This document shows positions 17,920-29,165 of a DNA stretch of 64,000 nucleotides, one piece after another. A program made the position numbers and the translations under genes. The stretch is from Torymus aiolomorphi (lineage: Eukaryota; Arthropoda; Insecta; Hymenoptera; Torymidae): assembly GCA_036365515.1 (NCBI GenBank), contig CM070876.1:123708810-123772809 (forward strand). The letters run 5' to 3'. Position 1 is the stretch's first letter. Each line of letters begins with the position of its first letter. A model generated the notes under the pieces. The model did no database searches and was not told where the DNA came from. It was given only the letters and a program-made list of their open reading frames with translations.

Positions 17920-20900
17920 TTCAACCTTCTCTCTAAAGGTTGACTCGATAGTCTTGCCAAAACTCTCGTCGTATAAGCCTCCCGTCGTAGGCGGTAATAC
18001 AAACTTCGAATACTTAAGAGGGCTGCAACTAGCAGACCCCAAGTATCTCGAACCTTCACGTATCGATATTCTACTCGGTGCTAGCGTTTATGCGAAAATC
18101 ATTGAAAATCAAATACTTAAGGGCCAAAGTCTTCAGCCGATAGCACTTAGTTCCAAACTTGGATGGCTCTTGATAGGTAATCTCTCTTCTTCAACTTCAG
18201 AAATAGGGTTAGAATCAATATCTCTTCATTGTTCGGACAGCTGCGAGCATGAAGCCAAACTTTTGGAGCTCGTACAAGATTTTTGGAGGGCGGAGGAGAT
18301 AGTCAATGACAAAAAATCTTACTCGCCTGACGAACAAGCATGCGAGGATTTTTATCGAAAAACAACTCGTCAAGATGAAACAGGGCAATATATAGTAAGT
18401 CTACCCTGGAAAAGTCGAGACCAGTTGAGTTCTGCTCATCTCGAGAGCTTTCACACTGCCGCATTACGCGCACTCAATCGTCTCGAAGCAAAGTTCGCTA
18501 AAGACGAAAAACTGAAATTAGCTTATACTGAATTCATAAAGGAATACATTGATTTAGGTCACATGTCTCTCTCTTCGAATTTTGATTCATTTACGAGCAA
18601 ATCTCAAGCCTTCTTACTACATCATGGTGTGTGGAAGGAAACAAGTACAACTACCAAATTACGTACTGTGTTTAATGGCTCGAGTAAATCAAAAACAGGG
18701 GTCTCGGTCAACGATCTTCTACACGTTGGATCCAATCTTCTTCAGAATCCCGTCGCTTTGATCTGTGCCTGGCGTAGGTATAAGATCGCACTTTCAGCTG
18801 ACGTGGAGAAAATGTTCAGGCAGATTGGTGTCGAACAATGTGATCAACCCTTTCAGTCGATTTTATTGCGTTCTGATAAGAGTGAACCCATTCAAATTTA
18901 TCAATTAACCACAGCGACGTATGGTTTGGCCTGTTCACCTTTTCTAACTATATGAACTCTTTTAAAATTAGCCGAAGACTATGGCCAAACTTTCCCAATC
19001 GCAGCTGAAGCTGTTCGAACAGAGATGTATTCGGATAATGTGCTTACTGGTGCACATTCACTTGATGAAGCATTGAAAAAACAAGATGAATTAATCCTTA
19101 TCTTTAAACAAGGTCATCTCAACCTTCGTAAGTGGACTTCAAACAACACTGAAGTACTCTCTTCCCTACCCTCGAATATGTTAGCTGCAGATTCCATTGC
19201 TTTATTTGCTTCTGAAACCTCTGTACCAATTTTAGGTATAGATTGGCAACCTAACACAGATTACTTTAGTTTTCATATCGAAGATGCTCCCGTTGATTCG
19301 GCATATACCAAACGTTCGGTTCTCTCTAGAATTGCTCGCATCTTCGACCCCATAGGGTGGTTGGCTCCTATCGTAATAACCGCTAAGATTATTATGCAAT
19401 CTTTATGGATTCTGAAGCTTAGTTGGGACGAAGAACTGCCTCTTGATATCTCAAATCGGTGGCAGACTTGGTTGCAAGATCTTCATTCACTTAGTCTGAT
19501 TAAAATCCCTCGCTGGAGCGGATACACTCCCCAATGTGAATTACTTGAGATTCACGGATTCGCAGACGCCTCTAAATTTGCGTATGGTGCAGTAGTCTAC
19601 CTGCGCTTGATCCAAACTCAAGAAGCGCTTGTCATGCTTCAAGTGACTAAAACGCGAGTAACTCCACTTAAGACGCTAAGCATACCTCGCTTAGAACTTT
19701 GCGCTGCGTTGCTACTTGCTCGACTGGTTCACACATTCCTCGAATCTTTCCCAATAAAGGTTGAGAGTGTTCATCTTTGGTCTGATTCTGCTGATGTGCT
19801 CTTCTGGTTAGAAGACCACCCCTCTAGATGGGGTGTTTTTGTCGCTAACCGGTGCTCCGAGAGCTGTACCCTGATACAAAATCAGTTGCTCAGGGTGGGC
19901 GGTCGACTTTCTCACTCTCTTCTCGAAGAAGATGCTAAGCATCCATTTATTTTACCTGCTGATTGTCACTTTACCACTCTATTAATTGAGGATGCTCATC
20001 AACGTACTCTTCATGGTGGTGTTCAATTAACACTTGCCACGCTAAGACGACAGTATTGGATAATTAAAGGACGATCTGAAGTCAAGAAAGTCATCAGAAT
20101 TTGCCTCGCATGCTCCCGACATGCCGCTCGAGTGCAAACTCAATTAATGGGTGAGTTGCCCAAGGCTCGAGTATGCCCTTCTCTGCCATTCGAGTGCTCA
20201 GGCGTCGATTACGCCGGCCCCATTCAGCTTCGTCTTACTAAGACTAGGGGTAAAGGCACCATGAAAGATTATATAGCGATTTTTATTTGCATGGCTACCC
20301 GAGCCGTACACATCGAGGTAGTTGAGGACTACTCTAGTGAAGCGTTCATCGCTGCTTTCCATAGTTTTACCGCTCGTAGAGGTCATTGCAAAAAATTGTT
20401 CTCTGACCAAGGTACGAACTTCGTTGGGGCCGATGCTCAGCTAAAACAGATGCTCGTAGCCTCTTCCTCGTTCTCTTCGCTAATTGTAAAGTCTCTAGCT
20501 TAAGAAGGAACATCATGGATCTTCAATCCTCCCGGTGCGCCTCATTTTGGTGACATTTGGGAGGCCGCAGTTAAGTCGGCAAAACACTACATCCGCCGAG
20601 TCGTTGGAGAACAAGTTCTCACATTTTCGGAGCTTGTGACTCTTATGTGCAGAATTGAAGCTTGCCTTAATTCAAGGCCGTTAACTGCTCTCACGGACGA
20701 TCCTTCTGACCTAGCATTTTTATCCCCATCACATTTTCTAATTCAACGTTCGTCATTTTTAGTGCCTGAAGAAAACCTCGCAGATGCCAATGTGAGTCCA
20801 GGAAAGCGCTGGCTTTTGATCAGCCAGCTGACTCAGCATTTCTGGACGAGGTGGTCTTCAGAATATCTGACTTCGCTGCAGGCACGACGTAAGTGGAGGC

Positions 20901-21100
20901 AACTACAGTATCCAATAGCCGTGGGTGATCTCGTGCTCGTTCGCAACGAGCTTACGCCTCTAGCCCAGTGGCCCCTCGCACGCATCACAGCTATTCATCC
21001 AGGGAGTGATGGAATCACGCACGTGGTCGATTTGTGCACGGCCACCACAACTCTTCGTCGACCCATAGCCAAGGTCGTACGTCTTCACCCTGCTGAGTGA
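17920..21100 (+). pseudogene. pol: BEL Pol (RT, RNase H, integrase, C-terminal domain), broken
   Basis: One frame from 17954 to the TGA/TAA-containing end at 21100, with nonsense codons at 18953 (TGA) and 20501 (TAA). The protease C-terminal part (DILLGASVYAKI) comes first. RT has LSADVEKMFRQI near 18800 with the first Asp, and a YSDNVLTGA active site near 19027 where YVDDILTG is usual, so the second catalytic Asp is Asn. RNase H has HGFADAS near 19555 and LWSDSADVLFWL. Integrase has a zinc region (HGG...CLAC near 20010-20110), then CSGVDYAGP, FSDQGTNF and, after the TAA, GDIWEAAVKS, so its DDE residues are present. The end carries a WRQLQYPIAVGDLVLV C-terminal domain. Confidence 0.9.
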
Positions 21101-21134
21101 GGTTCGTTCACCACTCTGGCGAAGGTGGGCGGAA

Positions 21135-21458
21135 TGTTCGCGATCCATCGCTTCGAACGCTCGAGACGCTGACGTCATCGAGCCTTATAAGGCCATATTC
21201 GGCCTGCGCAAATGCGCAGCCAGTCAGCGCTCGCCACGCGGCTCTCTCTGCGCCCCTCCAACTACCAAGACGCCGGCCGACGGCGCCTGGCCGCGCAGTC
21301 AGTTCAGTTCAGCACGCGACGGCCAAGAGAGGCAGCAGCAGCTCACGACTGCACAACGGACACCAACAATAAACCACTTTATTCTCCACACGTAACGCCT
21401 TCAATTATTGAACCTTCAATCCACGATCCCACCCTTCATTCATTCACTCTCAAAAACA
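21135..21458 (+). repeat. BEL 3' LTR
   Basis: 324 bases, TGTTCGCGATCC to CTCAAAAACA, with the same TATA-like and AATAAA signals as the 5' copy. Confidence 0.93.
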
Positions 21459-21550
21459 ACTTGCTTTATCCAAAAATATAAAAAAATTTTAATTTTGACA
21501 CTAATAATAAAACACTATCTGTGATGTTAAATTAATCAATCGAGGGGGCG
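21459..21550 (+). other. Copia 3' untranslated DNA resumed, with polypurine tract
   Basis: Continuation of the Copia tail after the BEL insertion. CGAGGGGGCG immediately before the LTR is the likely plus-strand primer. Confidence 0.75.
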
Positions 21551-21768
21551 TGATGTGATTTTGTATTCACTCAATTGACTAATTTAATTCTCTGGTTATG
21601 TAACCTAGTAGCTAGTTGCCTTACCGGCTAGCAACTCGTAGTTAGTTAGTATCGAGACTCTCGCCCTCTCACATAGCGTGCGTTCTTACTAGTGAATAAA
21701 GAAACATTGTACAGTCACTAGTCAGTTAATAATAATTTGATCTCCCGATCCTAAATCCTAGAACATCA
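21551..21768 (+). repeat. Copia 3' LTR
   Basis: 218 bases, TGATGTGATTTTG to GAACATCA, followed by the AAAAG duplication. Confidence 0.95.
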
Positions 21769-21773
21769 AAAAG

Positions 21774-22235
21774 CACTTCGAGTGTGCCAATAACAGCGCA
21801 CTCGAGGCACGCGACTGCGTGCGGCTGTTCATGCAGAGATGAAAATGGTCTTACGCAATACAAAAAGGAGCAAGAAATCCATGAGATTGGTTCTACTACT
21901 TTGGGCGTCTCTCGGCGGGACCGCTCGACTAATAAACTCCAGTGCGTACGAATATTTCGGTGATTCCGGAACATTCGTACACCATTTTTGAAAGAGATCG
22001 AAACTTCTTTTGTTAGATCTCCCCAATGCGACTCGGTGGTTAATGGAGCTAATGAATTAAGAATCTCGCTTCCAGATATGACACAGACTTTGCAAAAGCA
22101 CTTCAAGTATGCCAATAACAGCGAACTCGTGGCACACTATGGCATACAGGTGTTCCAGCTGTGCCGAAACACTGCTAGGCACGAGCAAAAGCCTCAAAAA
22201 ATCACGCTACAAAATTCATGCATTTTGTAGGCCAG
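21774..22235 (-). repeat. S333 satellite, right of the Copia insertion
   Basis: Continues from 10366: AAGCACTTCGAGTGTGCCAATAACAGCG, GTCTTACGCAATACAAAAAGGAGC, the palindrome near 21946-21982, and a second unit start at about 22095. It dissolves into unrelated DNA after GCATTTTGTAGGCC. Confidence 0.8.
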
Positions 22236-22526
22236 ACTCGATTCTGACACTTGAATAGTGAACGCTCGAACATGTACGTTTTATAAATAGAAATATGTGC
22301 TCTTTATGAGTTTTTTCGTAGAGTGAAATTAAATAAATTTTACTGTATCAAGACTCGTATTCTTATTTTCGAAATGGAAATGAAGTCTATGCGCGCTTTC
22401 TCATAGAGGTAAACATACTTTAAATACTTGCGTTTTTCGGTGCACTGGGCTACATGATTTCGTCTTTATTTTTGTGAGACTATGACTTTATCACATCGAT
22501 ATTTATGATCTTTCTTTTTAATTAGA
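22236..22526. other. Spacer; no gene seen
   Basis: AT-rich DNA with no recognised repeat or coding frame. Confidence 0.4.
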
Positions 22527-22528
22527 TA

Positions 22529-22918
22529 GGGTCAATGCAACAGTGAATGTCTAGTCACCAGTATGTGTCCACTGAGTTTAAAACCATAAAAACGATTTTT
22601 TTTTCGTATTTTAAAGTGCATAAACTTTAAGATTATCAGCTGTTGTTGTAGAATTTCATGTTCACAATAAAATTTTATGGCTTAAATTGAAAATAAGTGG
22701 GTTGGTCACGCACTGGTGTTTTTTAATATTTTATGTCTTTTAATTAATTTTACATTTATTTATACAGATTTTCGAAAATAATTGACATTTATTAGAAAGT
22801 TTATGTATTGTGGAATCAATATTTACCTCTTCTTTTTATTTAATTAATGTCTAAATATTAAAAATATCTATTTATAATCTGAAAATCCTTAACTGGTCAT
22901 TCATTGGTGCATTGACCC
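22529..22918. mobile_element. 390-bp MITE with TA target duplication
   Basis: GGGTCAATGCAACAGTGAATG at the left end is inverted at the right end (CATTCATTGGTGCATTGACCC), each flanked by TA. Additional CACCAGT/ACTGGTG motifs lie just inside both ends. No coding frame. TA duplications suggest mobilisation by a Tc1/mariner-type or other TA-targeting transposase; the family is not identified. Confidence 0.75.
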
Positions 22919-22920
22919 TA

Positions 22921-23044
22921 TTTGTTTTTCCTATTTTAACTTATTTTTGTCGTCGCCAAAAAGTGATTTGATAAATTTTTTCTATTTAGATAGCGTATAA
23001 TGCGCACGTATAAGAATTTATTTTTGAGTATCTTTCTTAATTAC
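22921..23044. other. Short spacer; nothing recognised
   Basis: AT-rich DNA between the MITE and the long palindrome. Confidence 0.4.
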
Positions 23045-24235
23045 GCGTTTATTGAATCCCATTGGAAAGACTTTTATTTCTATTAAACCGATGGAAACAC
23101 GTTCATTATGTAAAATATTTACAATGTTCATCGATTTGCGTTTTGTAGTCGTGATATCTATGAAAAGTAGCGGTAATGTCAGTTGCTATGTAAATAAGTC
23201 GTGTGACTAACCTCTCGTTTCGAAGCGTCAGTTAGCAAACGCCGAGAAGTGCGCTACTATCACGTCGCTTACCATGTTACCATTTCATTCATAAATTATG
23301 TTCTCTTATTCAGGGGTAAGGCTACATCTACAAAATATTACAAACATAACCACTGGTATTATCTTTTTGTTAATTTATTTGCAATAAGCGTATTTGCAAT
23401 TTTATTGCGAAACACATGCATTTCAAGTTATTTTTTTCCGCTCTTTCAGAAAATGCGTGAATAAAAGTAAAAAAAAACTTTTTTATCGGTTAATGAATTT
23501 CTAACTTTTTTAATACCTGCTCTACCGCCAAATAAATAGCACCAATCGATAGAGAAGACAAAAATACTTCAAAAGCGCCTTAGTCGGAATTTATTCATTG
23601 ATAACGTTACAGCAAAATATTTAATCAATGAATAAATTCCGACTAAGGCGCTTTCGAAGTATTTTCATCTCCTCTATCGATTGGTACTATTTATTTGGCG
23701 GTAGAGCTGGTATTAAAAAGTTAGAAATTCATTAACCGTGAAAATTTTTTTTTTTTTACTTTTATTCACGCATTTTCTGAAAGAGCGGAAAAAAATAATT
23801 TGAAATGGGTGGGTTTCGCAATAAAATTGTAAATACGTTTATTGCAAATAAATCGACATAATGATAATACTAGTGCTTATGTTTGTAACGTATTGTAGAT
23901 GTAGCCTTATCCTTGAATAAGAGACAATCATTTATGAATGAAATGGTAATATGGTAAGCGAAGTTACAGTAACCCTCTTCTCGGCGTGTGTTAACTGACG
24001 CGACGAAGTGAGAGGTTAGTTACTCAACTTATTTACTTAGCAAAGCACATTACCGCTACTTCTCATTGATGTCACCACTATGACCGTATGGCGATATTGT
24101 ATCCAAATGATGGAAGGGAGAAGCGGGGGGAGAGGTAAAACCCAAACCGATGAACATTCTAAATATTTTACAGAATGTACGTGTTTTCATCGATTTAATA
24201 GAAATAAATGCATTTGCAATGTGATTCAATGATAA
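23045..24235. mobile_element. Near-palindromic element, ~560-600-bp arms, ~20-bp spacer
   Basis: The left arm (to about 23602) and right arm (from 23623) are reverse complements over nearly their whole length. Paired blocks include GCGCCTTAGTCGGAATTTATTC / GAATAAATTCCGACTAAGGCGC, ACCGCCAAATAAATAG, GAAAATGCGTGAATAAAAG and AAGGCTACATCTAC. Only about 20 bases separate the arms. There is no coding capacity. It is a foldback-type element or a palindromic duplication. A diverged single arm may exist at about 43690-43870. Confidence 0.85.
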
Positions 24236-24362
24236 CTATAAGTACGCAGTATTTTCAATACGTCGAAAACATTGTTCAATAGAAAAGTCGACTGCGGACT
24301 AGATGTATTTAAAATATCTATTTGCTTAAATATGAAATAAGTTGTAATATTATACTACACAC

Positions 24363-24553
24363 CTAGGAAGTAAAAGTGAAGAATGTCCCAAATCGCATGT
24401 AAATTGTCATCCGACCCGAAGGTGATGGTGATAAACATACGATCTGAGGCATTCTTTATTTGCTCCCATGTTGCGTATACGATTTTTTTGCCTAGCGGGC
24501 CGAAAATACAATATTCGCGATCGGGCGTTAGGAGCAAAAGTACTGTCAACCCA
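24363..24553 (-). CDS. Candidate internal exon of an unidentified gene
   Basis: On the minus strand a T-rich tract and TTTTTACCTAG form a good 3' splice site ending at 24554. A 191-base open stretch follows, then CCTAG|GTGTGT gives a 5' splice site at 24363. The second frame is open throughout and encodes about 63 residues, including a DREYCIFGPLGKKIVYATW segment and ITFGSDDNLHAIWDILHFYF, which look like ordinary globular sequence rather than low complexity. I recognise no family. No neighbouring exon was found in the surrounding repeats. It could be part of a host gene with large introns, a duplicated exon, or chance. Confidence 0.35.
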
Positions 24554-24559
24554 CTAGGT

Positions 24560-24960
24560 AAAAAAAAAATTTATGCAAATAAATAAGTTTTTAAAATTTA
24601 ATTCATTCATTTTAAGAATACTTCACAAAAGGTTTTAATTTTTTTACCCCTAATCTCTCGTAAAACACGAATAGACTTTTGTGTGCGCTACACTTTGCTC
24701 CATGGGAATGTTGTACGTGGAGCAAACGTACGCAACCTATAGAAATGATAATTATCCTTCAGTGTTGAGGAGCGACAAAGCAGAAGCTTGATAGCTCAGG
24801 TAGTAGGCTAATTTTGATTATTATTCAGGAATAGAGGATTTGTAAGAAACAGTATAATAAATAAAATTAATACAATGAAATAAAAAATAATTATGTAAAG
24901 TTGCAAAGGACAGCGCAACTGGGGCAAGTAAGGGCGTATCACTGGGCAGCGAAAATTTCG
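24560..24960. other. Spacer; nothing firm
   Basis: AT-rich DNA with no coding frame or known repeat. Confidence 0.4.
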
Positions 24961-24964
24961 ACGC

Positions 24965-26765
24965 TAGAGGAAAAGAAACAAAAATCCACGCGAGAAATAC
25001 AGGATATACAACTTGTAGGTGAGCCTCAGATACGCCACCGGACTAGTGAATCCGAGTGCGTATGAATGTTCCCGTGATACCGGAACCTTCGTACAACCGC
25101 CTTGAAGGAGCTAGACACCGCTACTGTCCGATCTGATCAACGAAACTCAAGGGTTTTTGCAATGGCTCTCTAATACGTAAAGAATCTCGTCTTCAGATAA
25201 GGCAAAGACTATTCAAAAGCACTTCAAGTGTACCGATAACAGCGAACTCGCGGTACACTCCGACGCAAGAGAAAATAAAGCAAAAAATCAACGCGAAAAA
25301 TACTGGACATGCAACTTGGGGCGAGACTTGCCTACGCCAGTCGACTAGCAAACTCGAACCCATACGAATGTTCCGGTGATTCCGGAACATTCGTGCATCC
25401 GGCTTGAAGGAGCTACAACTTGCTGCCATCTTATCTATCTGACAAGACTGGTGCACTTTTGAAATAGCTTCTCTTAGTGAAGAATATAGCTTTTCGATAT
25501 GGTCAAGACCGTATAAAAGCACCTGCAGGGTGTCGATAACAGCGTGCGATAACGTACAGCTATTCACGTATACCTCGAACAGTCCTACGCAAGTCAAAAA
25601 GGAGCAAGAAATCTATGCGTGAAGTTCCACCACTTCGACGTCACTCAGCGACGCCGCTATACTAGTAAACTCGAGCGCGTACGAATGTTCCGGTGATTCC
25701 GGAACATTCACGCATCCGGCTTCAATGAGCAGGACGTGGCTACCGTCCGATCTGTCTAATGATACTCATCAGCTTTCGACGTTAAGAATATCGCCTGCTG
25801 ATATGGCAAAGACACAATAAAAGCACCTGCCGGTAGCCTAGAACAGCATACTTGAGACACACGATGGCGTGCGGCTGTCCCCGCAGAGCTAACACAAAAT
25901 CGAGCAAGTAACTCACGCGATAGGTTCCACTACTTATGGGCGTTCTTCAGCTACGATGCCTGAGAAATAAACTCCAGTGTGTGCGAATGTTCCGGTGACT
26001 GCGGAACATTCGTACACCTTTCTTGAATGAGTTAGAAATTATTGCTGTCTGATGTCGCCAACGAGACTCATGAGTTTTCGGAATGTCTCTAATACATGAA
26101 GAATCTCACCGTCCCATACGCCAAAGACTGTATATTTGTTCCCGATCAGTCGAAACATTTGAACGCAAGTGAAAAAGAGTCAAGAAATCCACTCCACAAA
26201 TACAGGATGTGCAATTGGTGAGCGAGTCTCGGTAACGACACTTGACTAGTAAACTCGAGTGCGTGCGAATGTTCCGGTGATTCGGGAACATTCGTACATC
26301 TGGCTTGAAGTAGCTACAACTCTCTGCTGTCCGATCTGTCTGATGATAATCATCAGCTTTCGAAATGACGTTACTACGTGAAGAATGTAGCCTTCTGATA
26401 TGGCATTGACTTTACAAAAGCACCTACAGGGTGTCGTTAACAGTATACTCGGGCACACGATAGCGTGCGGCTGTTCGCCATCAGCCAGAACACTTCTACG
26501 CAAGAAAAAAACGACCAAAAAATCAACGCGACGGGTTCCACTACTTTGGGCGTCACTCGGCGACGCCGCTCGACTAGTAAACTCGACTGCGTGCGAATGT
26601 TCCGATGATTCAGAAACCTTCGTACGTCAAGCTTGCAGGAGCTGCAACTCACTGCCATCTTATCTGTCTGACAAGACTGGTGAGCTTTAGAAATAGCTTC
26701 TCTTAGTGAAGAATGTAGCCTTTCGATATGGCCAAGACCGTATAAAAAATACTTTAGGGCCATGT
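24965..26765 (-). repeat. S333 satellite array, diverged, reverse orientation, about six units
   Basis: The palindrome (CGAATGTTCCGG TGATT CCGGAACATTCG or close) recurs at about 25063, 25367, 25681, 25985, 26266 and 26595, so the spacing is about 280-330 bases. Linking sequence is much more diverged from the 35-40 kb array than the palindrome itself. Confidence 0.85.
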
Positions 26766-27270
26766 TACACTGCCAACTTATTCAAGGAAGAAACTGCCGA
26801 ACATTTCGACGGTTTTTTCGCTTAAGTGCACTTCGATGGCTATGCCCGAATGTGCGATTAAAGGAAGATAATCTTCCTCCTAATTTCCTCAGAATGTAAG
26901 AGGCCGAGAACCATCTCAAGCGAGCTATATAAGGGCGGTGATAGGAAGAAAGTCCCTGAACCAGAGAGAGCAGGTTCCTTTCCCAAATCAGGATCGAATT
27001 TACAGCAATATATAGTTCTCGATCCACCGTTCCGAGGCCATCAGATATATAACGATATATTCCCTTTACAAGAATTTTCTCTTTTTCACTTGCGTTAAAA
27101 TGTTTCGACTGATCGGGAACAACCATACAGTCTTTGCCATATGGGACGGTAAGATTGTTCACGTATTAGAGACATTCCGAAAACCTACGAGTCTCATTGG
27201 AGAGATCGAATAGCAGTAATTTCTAACTCATTAAAGAAGGGTGTACGAATGTTCCGGAATCACCGGAACA
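25985..27270. repeat. Inverted pair of S333 half-units around ~870-bp spacer
   Basis: The stretch 25985-26190 (palindrome, GAATGAGTTAGAAATTATTGCTG, ATACGCCAAAGACTGTAT, CCCGATCAGTCGAAACATTT) returns inverted at about 27080-27270. The spacer at 26770-27070 is unlike the satellite and includes a GCTATATAAGGG motif. It is a foldback-like arrangement. Confidence 0.75.
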
Positions 27271-27283
27271 TAGGATCACCGGA

Positions 27284-29165
27284 ATAAAGAAATGGAAGTT
27301 GACGCTATTTTTTTCGACTAATTTGTTCAACATAAATATTTGAAAAATGAAAGTTAAGATGTAGTTTATAAACTATTCTTTTCCATACCACACGTAATCC
27401 CACGCTATCCTACGTAGCCACCTTTACACTTACATCACTTGATTATTTTACGCCCTAGGTGTATAATGTACTAATGTATTTATAACTAAACAATAATTTT
27501 TCATTATTTTATTAATTTATAAATTACTAATTGTGAAAATAAGAAACCTTTTGTAATTTTCAAAAAAATAAACGGCAACACTGTTTCATGAGATTCTGAA
27601 TAAACCGGGATTCTGACTGTTTCTTGAGATTCTCAAGAAACGGTTCAAACCGCTATTTCTTGAGATTGTCAAGAAATGGAAGTTGACTATATTTTTTGAG
27701 ACTAAGTTGTACAACACTAATATTTGGCACATCTAAGTTAATTATCGAAAATAGTTTATAAACTATTTGATTAGTTATGAATTTATTTTTCAATATGGTA
27801 TTAACCTATAAATTAATAATTTGAAATATAACATATTTTCAATATAGAAACATCCACACTGTTTACTCAGTTTCTCAATAAACAGCATCGACTTCCGTTT
27901 ATTGATAATCTCAATAGTCCCAATTGCTAATTCTTGAGATTTTCAAGAAATGGAAGTTGACACTATTTCCTGAGATTCTGAAGAAATGGAAGTTGACGCC
28001 TTTTTTTAGACTAATTTTTTCAACATAAATATTTGAAAAATGAAAGTTAAAATGTAGTTTATAAACTATTCTTTTCCATACCACACGTAATCCCACGCTA
28101 TCCTACGTAGCCAACTTTACTTTACCTAACTTGATTATTTTACATACTGTACTAATGTATTTATAACTAAACAATTATTTTGAATAATTTTCTTAATTTA
28201 TAAATTACTAATTGGGAAAATAAGAAACATTTTGCAATTTTAACAAAACAAACGTCGGATACTGATTAATGATTTTCTCAAGAAACCGGGCTTTGGACTG
28301 TTTCTTGAGATTCTCAAGGAACAGTCCAAACCGCTATTTCTTGAGATTATCAAGAAATGGAAGTTGACTATATTTTTTGAGACAAGTTGTACACCGTTAA
28401 TACTTGGTACATGAAAGTTTGTTATAGAAAATAGTTTATAAACTATTTGATTACTTATGAATTTATTTTTCAATATGGTATTAACCTATAAATTAATAAT
28501 TTGAAATATAACATATTTTCAATATAGAAACATCCACACTCAGTTTCTCAATAAACATCATCGACTTCCGTTTATTGATAATCTTAAGAGTCCAAATCGC
28601 TAATTCTTGAGATTCTCAAGAAATGGAAGTTGACGCTATTTACTGAGATTCTAAACAAATAGAAGTTGACGCTATTTTTTTAGACTAATTTGTTCAACAT
28701 AAATATTTGAAAAATGAAAGCTATAATGTAGTTTATAAACTATTCTTTTCCATACCACGCGTAATCCCACGCTATCCTACTTAGCCGACTTTACACTTAC
28801 ATCACTTGATTATTTTACGCCCTAGGTGTATAATGTACTAATGTATTTATAACTAAACAATTATTTTTCATCATTTTCTTAATTTTTAAATTAATAATTT
28901 TAAATATAATATACTTTTAGCAATTTTCAAAAAGCAAAAGTCAATACTGATTAATGACTTTTTAATGAAACCGGGTTTTGTACTGTTTCTTGAGAATCTC
29001 AAGAAACAGTCCTAATCGCTATTTCTTGAGATTTGCACGAAATAGAAGTTGAAGCCATTTTTGGGGACGAAGTTAAACATTGTTAATATTTGACAAATCA
29101 AAGTCAGTTATAGAATATAGTTTATAAACTATTTTGGTTACTTATTAATTTATTTGTCAATGTGG
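27284..29165. repeat. ~690-bp tandem repeat, about 2.7 units
   Basis: Blocks such as AAATGGAAGTTGACGC and GTAGTTTATAAACTATTCTTTTCC recur at about 27290/27357, 27983/28046 and 28660/28728. Each unit has two related halves containing the dyad TTCTTGAGATTCTCAAGAA or a decayed form. There is no gene; short minus-strand frames inside are side effects of the repeat. Confidence 0.85.

Larger units (their letters stand above)
14980..21458 (+). mobile_element. BEL/Pao retrotransposon nested in Copia
   Basis: About 6.48 kb, bounded by ~325-bp LTRs (TGT...AAACA) at 14980-15304 and 21135-21458. It carries a long leader, a Gag with a DUF1759-like domain, then a DUF1758-like aspartic protease, RT, RNase H, integrase with an HHCC-type region and a C-terminal domain, the BEL/Pao order. 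A purine run AAGGTGGGCGGAA precedes the 3' LTR. The target duplication is probably ACTT with one T lost at the left junction. The LTRs differ at about 13 substitutions plus two small indels by eye. The coding region has stops and one frameshift. Confidence 0.95.
10372..21768 (+). mobile_element. Ty1/Copia retrotransposon, interrupted by a BEL element
   Basis: Two 218-bp LTRs (TGATGT...ACATCA) are flanked by the 5-bp duplication AAAAG (10367-10371 and 21769-21773). Between them lie a tRNA-iMet-type primer site, gag, and pol in Copia order (protease, integrase, RT, RNase H), then a polypurine run GAGGGGG just before the 3' LTR. A 6.5-kb BEL element sits in the 3' untranslated part. Without it the Copia element is about 4.9 kb, a normal length. 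The LTRs differ at 7 of 218 sites by eye. Pol carries several nonsense codons and frameshifts, so the copy is dead. Confidence 0.95.

Noticed and set aside
26782..27162. 126-codon minus-strand frame in the inverted S333 spacer
   Set aside because: It runs partly into satellite DNA and shows no domain; it may be chance.
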